Source of the DNA: Betaproteobacteria bacterium
Lineage (GTDB): Bacteria > Pseudomonadota > Gammaproteobacteria > Burkholderiales > Burkholderiaceae_C
Assembly: GCA_009921265.1 (NCBI GenBank)
Contig: RFYV01000016.1
Coordinates: 1-52,159, forward strand
Direction of reading: 5' to 3'
Length of the DNA stretch: 52,159 bases
In this document: positions 1 through 8,699 of the stretch, one piece after another
Layout: each line of letters opens with the position of its first letter
Numbering within the stretch: the stretch's first letter is position 1
Notes under the pieces: generated by a model
The model's input: only the letters and a program-made list of their open reading frames with translations
Database searches by the model: none
Told to the model about the DNA's origin: nothing
Made by a program: the position numbers and the translations under genes

Positions 1-146
1 GAAAAGATTTTGACGTTTTGTTGAATGACGCTTTGATCAACTCCTTTGATCTTCCAAAGGTAGTAGGTGTGGATAAGGGGCGCGAGCAATATCACAGAAA
101 ATTCGACAATGAGTTCGATGTGTTCTTCAGTCTTTTTTCTCCTTAA
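1..146 (+). CDS. 3' end of an unknown gene (truncated by window start)
   Basis: One frame is open from the window edge to a TAA at 144-146 and gives about 47 residues ending in FFSLFSP. The stretch is rich in Asp, Phe and Lys and looks like a soluble C-terminus. The other two plus-strand frames meet stops within the first 25 bases. I do not recognise the family. The roughly 180 bases that follow, up to the next gene, are AT-rich and hold nothing else I can support. An open frame of this length could arise by chance, hence the moderate confidence. Confidence 0.45.
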   Translation, partial: KDFDVLLNDALINSFDLPKVVGVDKGREQYHRKFDNEFDVFFSLFSP

Positions 147-330
147 GGGGATCAAATTTTTGCGGGTGAAGCTGATTAACTTTATGTTACAGGACGATTA
201 GCCCTTGATATTTGGGCTTGTAATATAGATAATTGGCAGTAATTTAGTTGCATGGGAATATGTGAATAAACTAATTTCTATGATCCCTACAAAATAATTG
301 ACATTTACCCAATAATCAAATCAAACACCC

Positions 331-1161
331 ATGTCACACCTCCAAACCCTCCTCAACACTTGGCCCAAACGCCTTGCATCAACCCCCGCAGGTGATATGT
401 CTTATCGTCTATCGGGTGCGATAGGTGCAAGTCATACGCTGGTGTTGCTCCATGGTATTGGCTCTGCTTCTGGGAGTTGGTTGAAGCAACTCGCAGCAGC
501 GCAACAATCTCCTGATGTGTGTGTGATTGCGTGGGACGCGCCAGGCTACGCGCAAAGTGCGCCTGTGGGGCAAGACAGGCCGAATGCAACTGAGTATGCA
601 AATCGTTTGCTGATGTTGTTGCAATCTCTCAAGATTTATTCAAAAATAACTTTGGTTGGGCATTCGCTAGGAACCATTGTGGCTTCGCGTTTTGCTTTGC
701 TTAATGCTGAGCGCGTCAAGCAATTAATTTTATTGGCGCCTGCGCAAGGTTTTGCCAATGCAACGCAAGAGGTCAGAGAAAAAAGTTTAAATCAACGACT
801 TGATGCGCTCAAGCTTTTGGGCCCAGCGGGTATGGCACAAAAACGAAGCCCCGCAATGTTGACGCCCGATGTGTCGCCCGATTTGATGGCGTATGTTCAA
901 GAACTGATGTCTGCGGTGATTCCATCGGGTTATACCCAAGCCGCTTATTTGTTGGCTTATTCGGACTTGGCCATTGATTTGCCGCAGGTGTCTGCGCCCA
1001 TCACGATTGCCAGTGGCTTGTTGGATTTGATCACGCCTGCGCAAGATTGCCAGTATTTGGCCAAGCTGGTGGGAGTGGATTGGGTCAACTTGGGCAATGT
1101 GGGCCACGCCTGTCCCTTACAGGCAGAAGGGCGGGTTAATGGACTTTTAGGGCTTAACTAG
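331..1161 (+). CDS. Alpha/beta-fold hydrolase
   Basis: This 276-residue protein has the single-domain alpha/beta hydrolase pattern. An HGIG oxyanion-hole motif follows the first strand at about residue 41. The nucleophile elbow GHSLG puts Ser near residue 112. A late Asp in SGLLDLITP and a His in GNVGHACPL complete the likely Ser-Asp-His triad. No signal peptide is visible, so it should be cytoplasmic. The substrate is unknown; esters, lactones or C-C bonds (meta-cleavage type) are all possible. The start at 331 lacks a clear ribosome-binding site. An internal ATG at 397 is an alternative but would remove part of the N-terminal sheet. It stands alone ahead of ahpC. Confidence 0.85.
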   Translation: MSHLQTLLNTWPKRLASTPAGDMSYRLSGAIGASHTLVLLHGIGSASGSWLKQLAAAQQSPDVCVIAWDAPGYAQSAPVGQDRPNATEYANRLLMLLQSLKIYSKITLVGHSLGTIVASRFALLNAERVKQLILLAPAQGFANATQEVREKSLNQRLDALKLLGPAGMAQKRSPAMLTPDVSPDLMAYVQELMSAVIPSGYTQAAYLLAYSDLAIDLPQVSAPITIASGLLDLITPAQDCQYLAKLVGVDWVNLGNVGHACPLQAEGRVNGLLGLN

Positions 1162-1187
1162 ACAATTTTGACCCCAAAAGGTGTCTT

Positions 1188-1224
1188 TTAGGTTTAACCT
1201 ATCGCCTACATAGCGATAAACAAT
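1188..1224 (+). promoter_or_regulatory. OxyR-type binding site upstream of ahpC
   Basis: Four tetranucleotides, TTAG, CTAT, ATAG and CAAT, are separated by exactly seven bases each. This matches the OxyR tetramer pattern ATAG-N7-CTAT-N7-ATAG-N7-CTAT with one mismatch in the first element and one in the last. The site lies about 87 bases before the ahpC start. A TATGAT hexamer at 1247-1252 is a plausible -10 with no good -35, as expected for an OxyR-activated promoter. The spacing and elements are seen directly; peroxide control by OxyR is inferred from the consensus and the downstream genes. Confidence 0.75.
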
Positions 1225-1310
1225 AAGGGTTAACCCGATATTGAATTATGATTCCTGTCAATGAGTTTTCCTCATTCAATAGCTTTTATCAACCAACGAA
1301 AGGAATCCAA

Positions 1311-1874
1311 ATGTCCATTATTAACACGCAAGTTCAGCCGTTCAAAGCACAAGCTTTTCACAATGGCAAGTTTGTCCAAGTTTCAGATGAATCTTTTAAA
1401 GGCGAGTGGTCGGTGCTGATTTTTATGCCCGCCGCATTTACTTTTAATTGCCCAACTGAAGTGGAGGACGCTGCTGACAACTACGCCGAATTTCAAAAGG
1501 CGGGTGCAGAGGTGTATATCGTGACTACCGACACGCACTTTGCCCACAAGGTTTGGCACGAGACTTCGCCAGCCGTTGGCAAAGCAAAGTTTCCATTGAT
1601 CGGTGACCCAACACATCAATTGACACGTGCGTTTGGTGTACACATTGAACAAGAGGGTTTGGCTTTGCGCGGAACTTTTATCATCAATCCAGAAGGCTTC
1701 ATCAAAACTGCAGAAGTTCACGACAACGCAATTGCGCGTGATGTGAAGGAAACTGTGCGCAAATTGAAGGCTGCTCAATACGTGGCTAACAACCCTGGTC
1801 AAGTTTGCCCTGCTAAGTGGAATGAAGGTGCAAAAACTTTGACTCCATCTCTTGATCTCGTTGGCAAAATTTAA
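1311..1874 (+). CDS. ahpC: Alkyl hydroperoxide reductase subunit C (2-Cys peroxiredoxin)
   Basis: AhpC reduces hydrogen peroxide and organic hydroperoxides in the cytoplasm and is recycled by AhpF. The 187-residue length equals that of E. coli AhpC. The peroxidatic cysteine is Cys47 in the motif FTFNCPTE (Asn replaces the more usual Val). The resolving cysteine is Cys166 in [10 protein letters not shown], and the C-terminus LDLVGKI is typical. I chose ATG 1311 because GAAAGGA precedes it; the open frame extends to 1248 but that would add a 21-residue leader unknown in the family. ahpF follows after 11 bases, so the two are one operon. Confidence 0.96.
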   Translation: MSIINTQVQPFKAQAFHNGKFVQVSDESFKGEWSVLIFMPAAFTFNCPTEVEDAADNYAEFQKAGAEVYIVTTDTHFAHKVWHETSPAVGKAKFPLIGDPTHQLTRAFGVHIEQEGLALRGTFIINPEGFIKTAEVHDNAIARDVKETVRKLKAAQYVANNPGQVCPAKWNEGAKTLTPSLDLVGKI

Positions 1875-1885
1875 GAAGAAATATC

Positions 1886-3475
1886 ATGCTTGATTCACAA
1901 ATGAAAACTCAATTGCAATCATATTTGCAAAACTTACGATTTCCTATTCGTTTGATTGCAACGCTTGACGACAGCAAAAACAGTACACAGTTAAAAGAGC
2001 TTTTGCAAGAAATCGCTCAATTGTCTGACAAAGTACATTTTGACGCTTCAGGTAACGATGCAAGAAAGCCTTCGTTTGTGATCGCTAAAGAAGGGGAGAC
2101 TCGTGGCGTTCGCTTTGCGGCGATTCCATTGGGTCATGAGTTCACCTCTTTGGTGTTGGCTTTGCTTTGGACGGGTGGACACCCGCCCAAGGTGGACGGT
2201 GCTGTAATTGAACAAATTAAATCTTTAGACTCTCCAATGAAGTTTGAGGTGTATATGTCTTTGTCGTGCCATAACTGTCCTGATGTGGTGCAAGCTGCAA
2301 CGTTAATGGCAATCTACAATCCCAATATTGAAACCACCGTGATTGATGGTGCGCTCAATCAAGCTGAGGTTGATGCACGCCAAGTGATGGCGGTTCCCAT
2401 GGTCTACATGAATGACAAGGTGTTTGGTTCGGGCCGCATGAGCTTGGAAGAAATTGTGGGTAAGTTGGACACGCATTCTGCTGTGCGTGAAGCTGCAAAG
2501 TTAAGTACCAAAGAAGCTTTTGATATGTTGGTTGTAGGCGGTGGGCCTGCAGGCGCTGCTGCTGCTATTTATGCAGCCAGAAAAGGTATTCGTGTGGGAG
2601 TGGTTGCTGAACGCTTTGGTGGTCAAACCAATGACACGATGGCCATTGAAAATTACATTTCTGTTTTAGAAACAGATGGGCCCAGATTTGCGGCCGCTTT
2701 AGACGCGCAGGTTCGTCAATATGAAGTTGACATTATGAATTTGCAACGCGTTGAAAAAATAATTCCTGCGTCCGTAAATGGAGGCATGGTTGAGTTGCAA
2801 TTGGCCAATGGCGGCACATTGAGTGCGCGCAGTGTGATTTTGTCGACGGGCGCGCGTTGGCGCAATGTGAATGTGCCTGGCGAGCAAGAATACAAAAACA
2901 AGGGCGTTGCTTATTGCCCGCATTGCGATGGGCCTCTTTTTAAAGGCAAGCATGTTGCGGTGATTGGTGGCGGCAATTCTGGCGTTGAAGCCGCTATTGA
3001 TTTGGCAGGCGTCGTGTCGCACGTGACGTTGCTTGAATTTACGGATGCATTAAAGGCCGATGCGGTGTTGGTGAGTAAGCTCAAAAGTTTGAATAATGTA
3101 ACGATTCATGTGAATGCGCAAACAACCGAAATTACGGGTGATAGCAAACGAGTGAATGGTTTGCGTTACAAAGATCGCGCAACGCAGCAAGATCATTTGC
3201 TTGCCCTTGAAGGTGTGTTTGTGCAGATTGGCTTGGTGCCCAACACAGAATTTTTGAAGGGCACGGTTGAGCTCAGCAAGTTTGGTGAAATTGTGGTGGA
3301 TGCAAAGTGCCACACCAATGTGCCTGGCGTTTTTGCTGCGGGGGATGTGACAACTGTACCGTTTAAACAAATTGTGATTGCGGCAGGTGAGGGTGCTAAG
3401 GCGGCTCTTAGTGCGTTTGATTATTTAATTCGCATGCCTGTGGTTGAGGCTGTTGAAGAAGAGGCTGTTGTTTAA
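1886..3475 (+). CDS. ahpF: Alkyl hydroperoxide reductase subunit F
   Basis: AhpF is the NAD(P)H- and FAD-dependent disulfide reductase that regenerates AhpC. At 529 residues it is slightly longer than E. coli AhpF (521). The N-terminal tandem thioredoxin-like domain carries the CHNC centre at Cys128/Cys131. The FAD Rossmann motif [14 protein letters not shown] follows at about residue 218. The thioredoxin-reductase-like module carries the second redox pair in YCPHCDGP near residue 350, then an NAD(P)-binding [10 protein letters not shown] and a C-terminal [12 protein letters not shown] motif. The start is preceded by AAGAAG. It is co-transcribed with ahpC. Confidence 0.96.
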   Translation: MLDSQMKTQLQSYLQNLRFPIRLIATLDDSKNSTQLKELLQEIAQLSDKVHFDASGNDARKPSFVIAKEGETRGVRFAAIPLGHEFTSLVLALLWTGGHPPKVDGAVIEQIKSLDSPMKFEVYMSLSCHNCPDVVQAATLMAIYNPNIETTVIDGALNQAEVDARQVMAVPMVYMNDKVFGSGRMSLEEIVGKLDTHSAVREAAKLSTKEAFDMLVVGGGPAGAAAAIYAARKGIRVGVVAERFGGQTNDTMAIENYISVLETDGPRFAAALDAQVRQYEVDIMNLQRVEKIIPASVNGGMVELQLANGGTLSARSVILSTGARWRNVNVPGEQEYKNKGVAYCPHCDGPLFKGKHVAVIGGGNSGVEAAIDLAGVVSHVTLLEFTDALKADAVLVSKLKSLNNVTIHVNAQTTEITGDSKRVNGLRYKDRATQQDHLLALEGVFVQIGLVPNTEFLKGTVELSKFGEIVVDAKCHTNVPGVFAAGDVTTVPFKQIVIAAGEGAKAALSAFDYLIRMPVVEAVEEEAVV

Positions 3476-3481
3476 GTGAGG

Positions 3482-3886
3482 TTAAGGCTTAGACGCCTTA
3501 GCTTCTTCATCACGCATTTTGATTAGTTGGGCGGAGAGTTCGACTGTTTTGCCGTCGATAGAGACAACGATACCTGTGTTGGTTTGCAGGGCAAGGTCTT
3601 GAGCGGCCAGAGCTGCCCTCTCCATTGCTGCATAAGAGCATGCTAAATCTGGTTTCGATAAAGTGCGAATATCTTTTGGATTCATTTGTTGGTATATATT
3701 TAAAAGCTTGTTAAAAGCAATTAGAACTTGCCTGATAGGCTCAACAATAAAGGCATTAATTCCATCCTTCTCAATCTCTTCTAGACACACTTTGAAAGCC
3801 TCAGCATCAGTTATATACTCTTGATCCCAAACAGTTGAGTTGTTAAATTCATCAACAACCTCAAGTGTCCAATCAGAATCAGGCAT
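3482..3886 (-). CDS. Hypothetical protein (main frame of a frameshifted gene)
   Basis: The intact frame from ATG 3886 gives 134 residues, acidic and mostly alpha-helical by composition. It has no signal peptide and no motif I recognise. The true gene probably starts further upstream at 3972. The frame stays open for 17 more codons above ATG 3886, and the missing N-terminus lies in another frame behind a good ribosome-binding site. Adding one A to the A5 run at 3929-3933 would join both parts into a protein of about 163 residues. It converges with ahpF, with six bases between the stops. A TAAGGC/GCCTTA hairpin at 3483-3500 sits at its 3' end. Confidence 0.6.
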   Translation of the reverse strand: MPDSDWTLEVVDEFNNSTVWDQEYITDAEAFKVCLEEIEKDGINAFIVEPIRQVLIAFNKLLNIYQQMNPKDIRTLSKPDLACSYAAMERAALAAQDLALQTNTGIVVSIDGKTVELSAQLIKMRDEEAKASKP

Positions 3887-3972
3887 AAGATAAATGTGTA
3901 TTTCAATGGGTTTTTCATCTTTAGTGAATTTTTGCTAAAGAGGGAGTTGATCATATCGTTTTCATCATACAT
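3887..3972 (-). other. Frameshifted 5' part of the hypothetical gene
   Basis: ATG 3972 encodes MYDENDMINSLFSK before the frame drifts into a hydrophobic, unrelated-looking tail overlapping the main frame. An AAGGAG Shine-Dalgarno at 3981-3986 sits eight bases upstream, much better than anything before ATG 3886. The frames meet at the five-A run (minus strand) at 3929-3933. One extra A there would read SLFSKKFTKDEKPIEIHIYL directly into the downstream frame. This is either a homopolymer sequencing error, a recent inactivation or, less likely, a slippage switch. Confidence 0.55.
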
Positions 3973-4102
3973 ATCGCATTCTCCTTGTGTAAGAAACATA
4001 AGCTCCTAAAATTCTAGCAAAAATACATATTCCATCTGACACAAAAGTGGTGAATTTGTTATCCCTTAAGATAGCGCATTAAGTTCAATACGCGGAGTTG
4101 AT

Positions 4103-4699
4103 ATGAATTTACTAATCGCTGGTCTTGTAATTTTTTTAGGTACACATTCCGTTCGCATTTTTGCACCCTCATGGTGTGATCAAAAGCTTCAAGCTCTTGG
4201 AGAAAAAATGTTTAAGGGCATGTATACCGTTGCATCACTGGTGGGTTTTTTGTTGTTAATATACGGCTACGACCAAGCGAGACTGACGCCACAAGTGATT
4301 TGGTCGCCGCCGTTTGCTATGCGCTACGTCAATTTATTTTTAATGTGGGTGTCAATGATTTTGCTTTGCGCGGCTTTTGTAAAAAACAATGGTTTTAAAG
4401 CGCGACTGCGTCACCCCATGGTTTTGAGCGTGAAGGTTTGGGCCTTGTCGCATTTGCTTGTTAATGGCAACTTAGAAGAGATTATTTTGTTTGTTGGATT
4501 TTTGATTTGGTCGGTGCTGTGTTTTAGATCCTTGCGTCAACGCGATCGAATGGCCAACGCAAATATTGATTCTTCGATTGCAAAACCCAATTGGATTAAT
4601 TCGCCTGCATGGCGCTGCTTGTTTGCAGCAACGCTCATTTGGAGTGTGATGGTGCGAGGCGGGCACTTGTGGATGTTTGGCGTGAGTCCTTTGACTTAA
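4103..4699 (+). CDS. NnrU-family integral membrane protein
   Basis: This 198-residue protein has about five or six hydrophobic segments, at roughly residues 1-14, 40-58, 72-92, 122-142 and 172-190. NnrU family members share the early pattern LGxHSxRIFAP, seen here near residue 13. They also share a conserved HP before helix 4 (RHPMVLSVKVWALSHLLVNG), which matches well. In other bacteria the family is linked to nitric-oxide reduction or carotenoid isomerisation, but its biochemical role is not settled. The start follows GGAG with five-base spacing. Its stop overlaps the stop of the convergent cupin gene by four bases. Confidence 0.85.
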   Translation: MNLLIAGLVIFLGTHSVRIFAPSWCDQKLQALGEKMFKGMYTVASLVGFLLLIYGYDQARLTPQVIWSPPFAMRYVNLFLMWVSMILLCAAFVKNNGFKARLRHPMVLSVKVWALSHLLVNGNLEEIILFVGFLIWSVLCFRSLRQRDRMANANIDSSIAKPNWINSPAWRCLFAATLIWSVMVRGGHLWMFGVSPLT

Positions 4700-5073
4700 C
4701 CAACCAAGGGCCAATCGGTCACCACAAAGTCTTCAGGCACGATCACGTGAAAAAACCCGCGTGTTTCTCGAAGAGAGCGAGTGATGTGTCCGCGTCCATC
4801 AAAGTCTTCGGTAAATAATATATCTCCTGGCCTGCAACTCCAACGTTTGCCATCGCTGGTTTCTATTTCAACCAAACCCGATGTTATAAAAATCAATTGA
4901 CGGCGTGGTGCGTTGTGAAATCCTTGCACATGCCCTTCGGATGTTTCTCTAAAAAAAAGTGCTGTTGCAGCATAGGTGGCAGACGTGGGCCGCTCTGCTG
5001 CAGACATAGGCACTTTGCGCAACTCAATTTTGGAGTCACCCGAGGGGAGGGTGATGATGTGGTGGATGATCAT
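4696..5073 (-). CDS. Small cupin-domain protein
   Basis: The protein has 125 residues with a single cupin barrel. The segment RRQLIFITSGLVEIETSDG corresponds to cupin motif 1 and CRPGDILFTEDFDGRGH to motif 2. The usual metal-binding HxH of motif 1 is weak: the His in GFHNAPRRQ is the only early candidate, with His in GRGH later. It may be a small-molecule binding or regulatory cupin rather than an oxygenase. The ATG at 5073 has no convincing ribosome-binding site and no in-frame alternative is better. It diverges from the Bug receptor gene at 5204. Confidence 0.7.
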   Translation of the reverse strand: MIIHHIITLPSGDSKIELRKVPMSAAERPTSATYAATALFFRETSEGHVQGFHNAPRRQLIFITSGLVEIETSDGKRWSCRPGDILFTEDFDGRGHITRSLRETRGFFHVIVPEDFVVTDWPLVG

Positions 5074-5133
5074 GATGAAAGCATTGGGTTGGTAACTCTG
5101 ACGACATGGTAATCCTTAATTAAGTCGACATAA

Positions 5134-5148
5134 ATAGTGATTCACTAT
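5134..5148. promoter_or_regulatory. 15-bp palindrome, candidate operator
   Basis: ATAGTGA and TCACTAT flank a single central T, a perfect inverted repeat in the 130-base region between the divergent cupin and Bug receptor genes. A second palindrome, CTTAATTAAG, lies at 5115-5124. The size and symmetry suit a dimeric repressor or activator (GntR or LysR type), but no regulator gene sits next to it. Confidence 0.4.
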
Positions 5149-5203
5149 AAAATCTAACCGACTAAAGGATAAAAAATCAATCAATGGAGGCGAGTGATAA
5201 AGT

Positions 5204-6175
5204 ATGCATTTAACTATTTTTAAACGCGTATGGGTCTTGTTATCAGGTGCTCTTACGATATGTGCAGCGTTTGCACAAGCACCAACAGTATCCAATAAAA
5301 CCATACGAATCGTAGTTCCGTTTGCAGCGGGTAGCTACACAGATAACGTGATTCGCTTGGTGGCGCCTACGCTTTCAGAAAAATTATCTGCAACCATTAT
5401 TGTTGACAACAAACCTGGAGCCAATGGAATGATTGGCGCAGATATGGTTGCAAAGGCTGCGCCTGACGGCACTACTTTTTTAATGGGCGGTGCGAGCGTC
5501 AATGCAGCCAATCCCAGTTTGTATAAATCAATGACATATGACCCCGTTCGCGACCTTATTCCTGTTTCACGTTTTGGCGTGTTACCTTTTTTGTTGGTGG
5601 TGAACCCCAAAGTTCCTATCAAATCGGTTCCTGATTTAATTGAATACAGCAAAAAGAATCCTGGCAAACTGGCGTACGCCACACCCAACAGTGCTACCTT
5701 AGTAGGTATGGAGAGTTTGAAGCGCGCAGCGGGTATTGATATTTTGCAAGTGCCCTATAAGTCAAGTCCGCAGGCGATGCTCGATCTCATATCGGATCAA
5801 GTTCAAGTGTTGATTGCTGATTTTGCAACCGCAATGCCACACGTGAAGGCCAACAACGCGCGCATTATTTCTGTGACTATGCTCAAGCGTTCCTCTCAAC
5901 TGCCTGATATTCCTGCAACTTCTGAAACGCTCAAAGGCTATGACATCTCTGCATGGAATGGATTGTTTGCGCCCGCTGGCACATCCAAAGACGTGATGAA
6001 TCGCGTGAACGATGCGGTACAAAGTGCTTTGGCGACCAAAGAGGTTCAAGAAAAACTCATTGGTATTGGTTTTGATATTTTGCCGTTGGGGCCTGATACG
6101 TTTGGTCCTTATGTGAGAGATCAAATATCGACTTGGGCTAAGCTCATCCAAGAAAGCGGCATCAAACCTGAATAA
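5204..6175 (+). CDS. Bug/TctC-family periplasmic solute receptor
   Basis: Bug proteins are periplasmic receptors for carboxylates and related small solutes, usually feeding TctAB-type tripartite transporters. This 323-residue member has a signal peptide ending AAFAQA. The family N-terminal motif reads [15 protein letters not shown]; the usual GGG is GS-Y here, so the ligand-binding loop differs from its relatives in the window. Also present are [22 protein letters not shown] and the [13 protein letters not shown] segment (usually PYKG). No TctA or TctB gene is nearby. prpB follows after eight bases, so the receptor may bring in a substrate whose breakdown yields methylisocitrate, propionyl-CoA or a related dicarboxylate. 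Confidence 0.9.
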   Translation: MHLTIFKRVWVLLSGALTICAAFAQAPTVSNKTIRIVVPFAAGSYTDNVIRLVAPTLSEKLSATIIVDNKPGANGMIGADMVAKAAPDGTTFLMGGASVNAANPSLYKSMTYDPVRDLIPVSRFGVLPFLLVVNPKVPIKSVPDLIEYSKKNPGKLAYATPNSATLVGMESLKRAAGIDILQVPYKSSPQAMLDLISDQVQVLIADFATAMPHVKANNARIISVTMLKRSSQLPDIPATSETLKGYDISAWNGLFAPAGTSKDVMNRVNDAVQSALATKEVQEKLIGIGFDILPLGPDTFGPYVRDQISTWAKLIQESGIKPE

Positions 6176-6183
6176 AGAAATTT

Positions 6184-7104
6184 ATGACATCACTACGACC
6201 CAGACCTGCTCTCACATCTGACTCTGCAGGTCAGCGTTTTCGTTCTGCACTTACTGCATATTCTCCGCTTACTGTTGTTGGAACTATCAATCCGTATTGT
6301 GCGTTGATGGCCGAGAGAGTAGGACATCAAGCGATTTATTTGGCGGGTGGCGGGTTGGCGACGCATTCGTTTGGTCTTCCTGATTTAGCGATTACTACCT
6401 TGAATGATGTTTTAACGGAAGTCAGGCGTATCACTGATGCGTGTTCAATTCCGTTGGTTGTTGATGTGGATACAGGCTTTGGAGGGTTTTTTTCGATTGA
6501 TCGATTGGTCAAAGGACTCATCAAAGATGGTGCAGCTGCAATGCACATTGAAGATCAAATTTCTTTGAAGCGATGCGGGCACCGACCTGGCAAATCAATT
6601 GTTTCAACAGCAGAGATGGTTGATCGAATCAAATCAGCTGTGGATGCAAAAACGGATCCTTCTTTTTTTGTGATTGCAAGAACAGATGCATTGGCCAATG
6701 AGGGCTTAGAAGCAGCAACAGAGCGCGCTTGCCGTTATATAGAGGCGGGTGCCGATATGATTTTTGCTGAAGCATGCTCGCAACTCGATCAGTATGCGTA
6801 TTTTGTAAAAGCCATTAATAGACCGCATAGCGTGATGGCCAATATCACAGAATTTTCGATGACGCCTGCTTTTTCATTGGACGAATTAAAAAGTGTGGGT
6901 GTGTCGGCTGCATTGTTTCCATTATCGGCCGTAAGGGCCATGGCTGCTGCTGCCTTGCAGGTGTATCAAGCCATTCATCGAGACGGCACTCAAAAAAATG
7001 TTCTCCACTTGATGCAATCACGTGCAGAGTTGTATGATTTTTTGGATTACCAGGAATACGAAAAAAAATACGATGAACTTTTTAATAACAAGAATACGTC
7101 TTAA
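6184..7104 (+). CDS. prpB: Methylisocitrate lyase
   Basis: PrpB cleaves (2S,3R)-2-methylisocitrate to pyruvate and succinate, the last step of the 2-methylcitrate cycle for propionyl-CoA. At 306 residues it is near the E. coli length (296) and collinear with it by eye. It shares the VGTIN start, IYLAGGG, the metal-binding [10 protein letters not shown], the catalytic loop [13 protein letters not shown] with its Cys, [13 protein letters not shown] and PLSAVRAM. The closely related 2,3-dimethylmalate lyase remains possible. prpC and prpD are not adjacent, although a MmgE/PrpD homologue lies at 32118-33431. It shares a transcript with the upstream Bug receptor and converges on a DUF35 gene three bases away. 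Confidence 0.85.
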   Translation: MTSLRPRPALTSDSAGQRFRSALTAYSPLTVVGTINPYCALMAERVGHQAIYLAGGGLATHSFGLPDLAITTLNDVLTEVRRITDACSIPLVVDVDTGFGGFFSIDRLVKGLIKDGAAAMHIEDQISLKRCGHRPGKSIVSTAEMVDRIKSAVDAKTDPSFFVIARTDALANEGLEAATERACRYIEAGADMIFAEACSQLDQYAYFVKAINRPHSVMANITEFSMTPAFSLDELKSVGVSAALFPLSAVRAMAAAALQVYQAIHRDGTQKNVLHLMQSRAELYDFLDYQEYEKKYDELFNNKNTS

Positions 7105-7107
7105 CAT

Positions 7108-7518
7108 TTATTGAATCAGACAAAATCGCGGAAGTATCGTTCCGTCTTTTAAAGTCACATAGCAAATTTCTACCGCTTGTCCAATCCAACTACCCTTGGG
7201 CTCGGATCCTTCTAAATTAGAGACCATCAGCGGACCTTCTTCGAGTTGAATGCTGATGACGTTGTAGGGCGTGGTGTAGGCCTCTAAATATTGGCGATGA
7301 AAAACAATCCAACTCCAAATGCTTGCTTTGCCCGATATAGGTTGCCATTCAAAATCTAATGACAAACAATAACCACAGGTGGGGCCTGGAGGATAGCGAA
7401 AGGTATTGCAATGTTTGCATTGTTGCAAACGCATGGCGCGTGCGCGAATGCTCTCCCACATGGGACGATCGTAGTGGCCTAAGACGGGAGGCGGTGAGAG
7501 AGGCGTTTTATCTTGCAT
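7108..7518 (-). CDS. DUF35 OB-fold/zinc-ribbon partner protein
   Basis: This 136-residue protein has the two-part DUF35 layout. An N-terminal rubredoxin-like zinc ribbon carries CKHC and CGYC, and an OB fold contains SGKASIWSWIVFHRQY and PYNVISIQLEEG. DUF35 proteins bind acyl-CoA and pair with thiolase-fold enzymes. In the steroid Ltp2-DUF35 system the pair forms an aldolase. I start at ATG 7518, five bases after the thiolase-like stop; the longer frame to 7590 would overlap that gene. It is the last gene of the minus-strand operon. Confidence 0.9.
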   Translation of the reverse strand: MQDKTPLSPPPVLGHYDRPMWESIRARAMRLQQCKHCNTFRYPPGPTCGYCLSLDFEWQPISGKASIWSWIVFHRQYLEAYTTPYNVISIQLEEGPLMVSNLEGSEPKGSWIGQAVEICYVTLKDGTILPRFCLIQ

Positions 7519-7523
7519 GTGTA

Positions 7524-8690
7524 TCAGCGTCCATAAATAATGGAGAAGGCTTTGCCAAAGATATCGGATGAATAATGCGCACGATTGCAATTTTCAACTT
7601 GTCGATTACCGCACGTACCACGCAATTGACGCACTATTTCTAATTGGTGATTCCATCCTTGCATATAAGACTCTGAGAGATGACCGCCGCTGGTGTTGAC
7701 GGGTCTTTTGCCGCCAGGGGCAATGCCTTCCTCTTTGCAGAGTTTGGGGAATTCGCCAGGTTTGCAATAACCGTATCCTTCTAATGCCAAAGGTATGTGA
7801 ACAGAAAAACTATCGTAAATCTGAACCAGATCTATGTCTTCGGGGCCCCATCCTGTTGCATTAAAAATACAATCGGCAACTTTTGATTGGGCGTGTGTAT
7901 AAAAAGTTTCGAGTTGCGGTCTAAGCGAAGTTCCGTTTTGGTTGTAATCGTAACGAGCAATGGTTTCGATGTAAACAGGTTTATCGCATATCTGTCGAGC
8001 GCGATTGGACTCGGCCAATATCATTGCGACGCCTCCATCGTTGATCATGCAGTAATCAAATAAATGCAATGGCTCGCACACGTAATCGGATGACAAGTAA
8101 TCGTCAATCGTAATAGGTTGTTGTTGAATGGCATGTGGATTTTTGGAGGCCCATGCGCGTTGAGCAACTGCAACTTGTCCCAAATCGCTTTCTGTGTAGT
8201 CTCGCTCTTGCGCATAACGCCTTTGAAGCATGGCGTACAAACTTCCCTGTGAGGTCATGCCCCATGGTGCATGGTAAACATAAGAGAGAACGTTTTCTCC
8301 GCCCATGGCTTTAGCGCCACCGTATTGAACATTGGCTGATCTTTGATTGTTGCCATAAACCAATGCCACCACTTCTGCCATCCCCGTTTCGATGGCCATC
8401 ACCGCTTGTGAGATCGCCATGGCTGCATTGCCTAAACCACCCCATCGCACATTCAAACCCAGCACTTCACCCATGCGTTCATAGGAAGTGGATTGACCCG
8501 ATAGAAGTCCATCAATGTCTTGAGCGCTGATGTTTGCGTCTTGCAGTGCGCGTTGAAATGCAACAGTGGCGTAGCCATATGAATCAAAAGGTACTTGACC
8601 TTGACGAACGAGATTCCAATCTTGACGCCAATCAGAGTGGCCAATGCCAACGAAAGCTGCGCTGCGATGTAGAGGAATTTTTTGTTCCAT
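7524..8690 (-). CDS. Thiolase-fold protein lacking the nucleophilic Cys (Ltp2-like aldolase candidate)
   Basis: This 388-residue thiolase-superfamily protein is of the SCP-x/lipid-transfer type. Where active thiolases have ACASG, residues 84-93 read GGLGNAAMAI with no cysteine. The C-terminal GHP motif is replaced by SESYMQG, placing Tyr342 at the usual His position after the conserved NTSGG. Another Tyr sits in QIYDSFSVH. Ltp2-type retro-aldolases of steroid side-chain catabolism likewise work without the thiolase Cys, use tyrosines and need a DUF35 partner, here the next gene. Retro-aldol cleavage of a 3-hydroxyacyl-CoA is therefore inferred. A non-catalytic acyl carrier role is the alternative. 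Confidence 0.85.
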   Translation of the reverse strand: MEQKIPLHRSAAFVGIGHSDWRQDWNLVRQGQVPFDSYGYATVAFQRALQDANISAQDIDGLLSGQSTSYERMGEVLGLNVRWGGLGNAAMAISQAVMAIETGMAEVVALVYGNNQRSANVQYGGAKAMGGENVLSYVYHAPWGMTSQGSLYAMLQRRYAQERDYTESDLGQVAVAQRAWASKNPHAIQQQPITIDDYLSSDYVCEPLHLFDYCMINDGGVAMILAESNRARQICDKPVYIETIARYDYNQNGTSLRPQLETFYTHAQSKVADCIFNATGWGPEDIDLVQIYDSFSVHIPLALEGYGYCKPGEFPKLCKEEGIAPGGKRPVNTSGGHLSESYMQGWNHQLEIVRQLRGTCGNRQVENCNRAHYSSDIFGKAFSIIYGR

Positions 8691-8699
8691 CGGAAAATT

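Noticed and set aside
298-303. TTGACA as a -35 box for the alpha/beta hydrolase
   Set aside because: No -10 hexamer occurs at suitable spacing and the gene starts only 28 bases downstream.
1383-1802. 139-residue minus-strand open frame opposite ahpC
   Set aside because: It lies fully inside the well-conserved ahpC gene, has no ribosome-binding site and has a composition typical of an antisense shadow.
3483-3500. TAAGGC/GCCTTA hairpin as a terminator between ahpF and the hypothetical gene
   Set aside because: A six-base stem without a U tract on either strand is too weak to call a rho-independent terminator.
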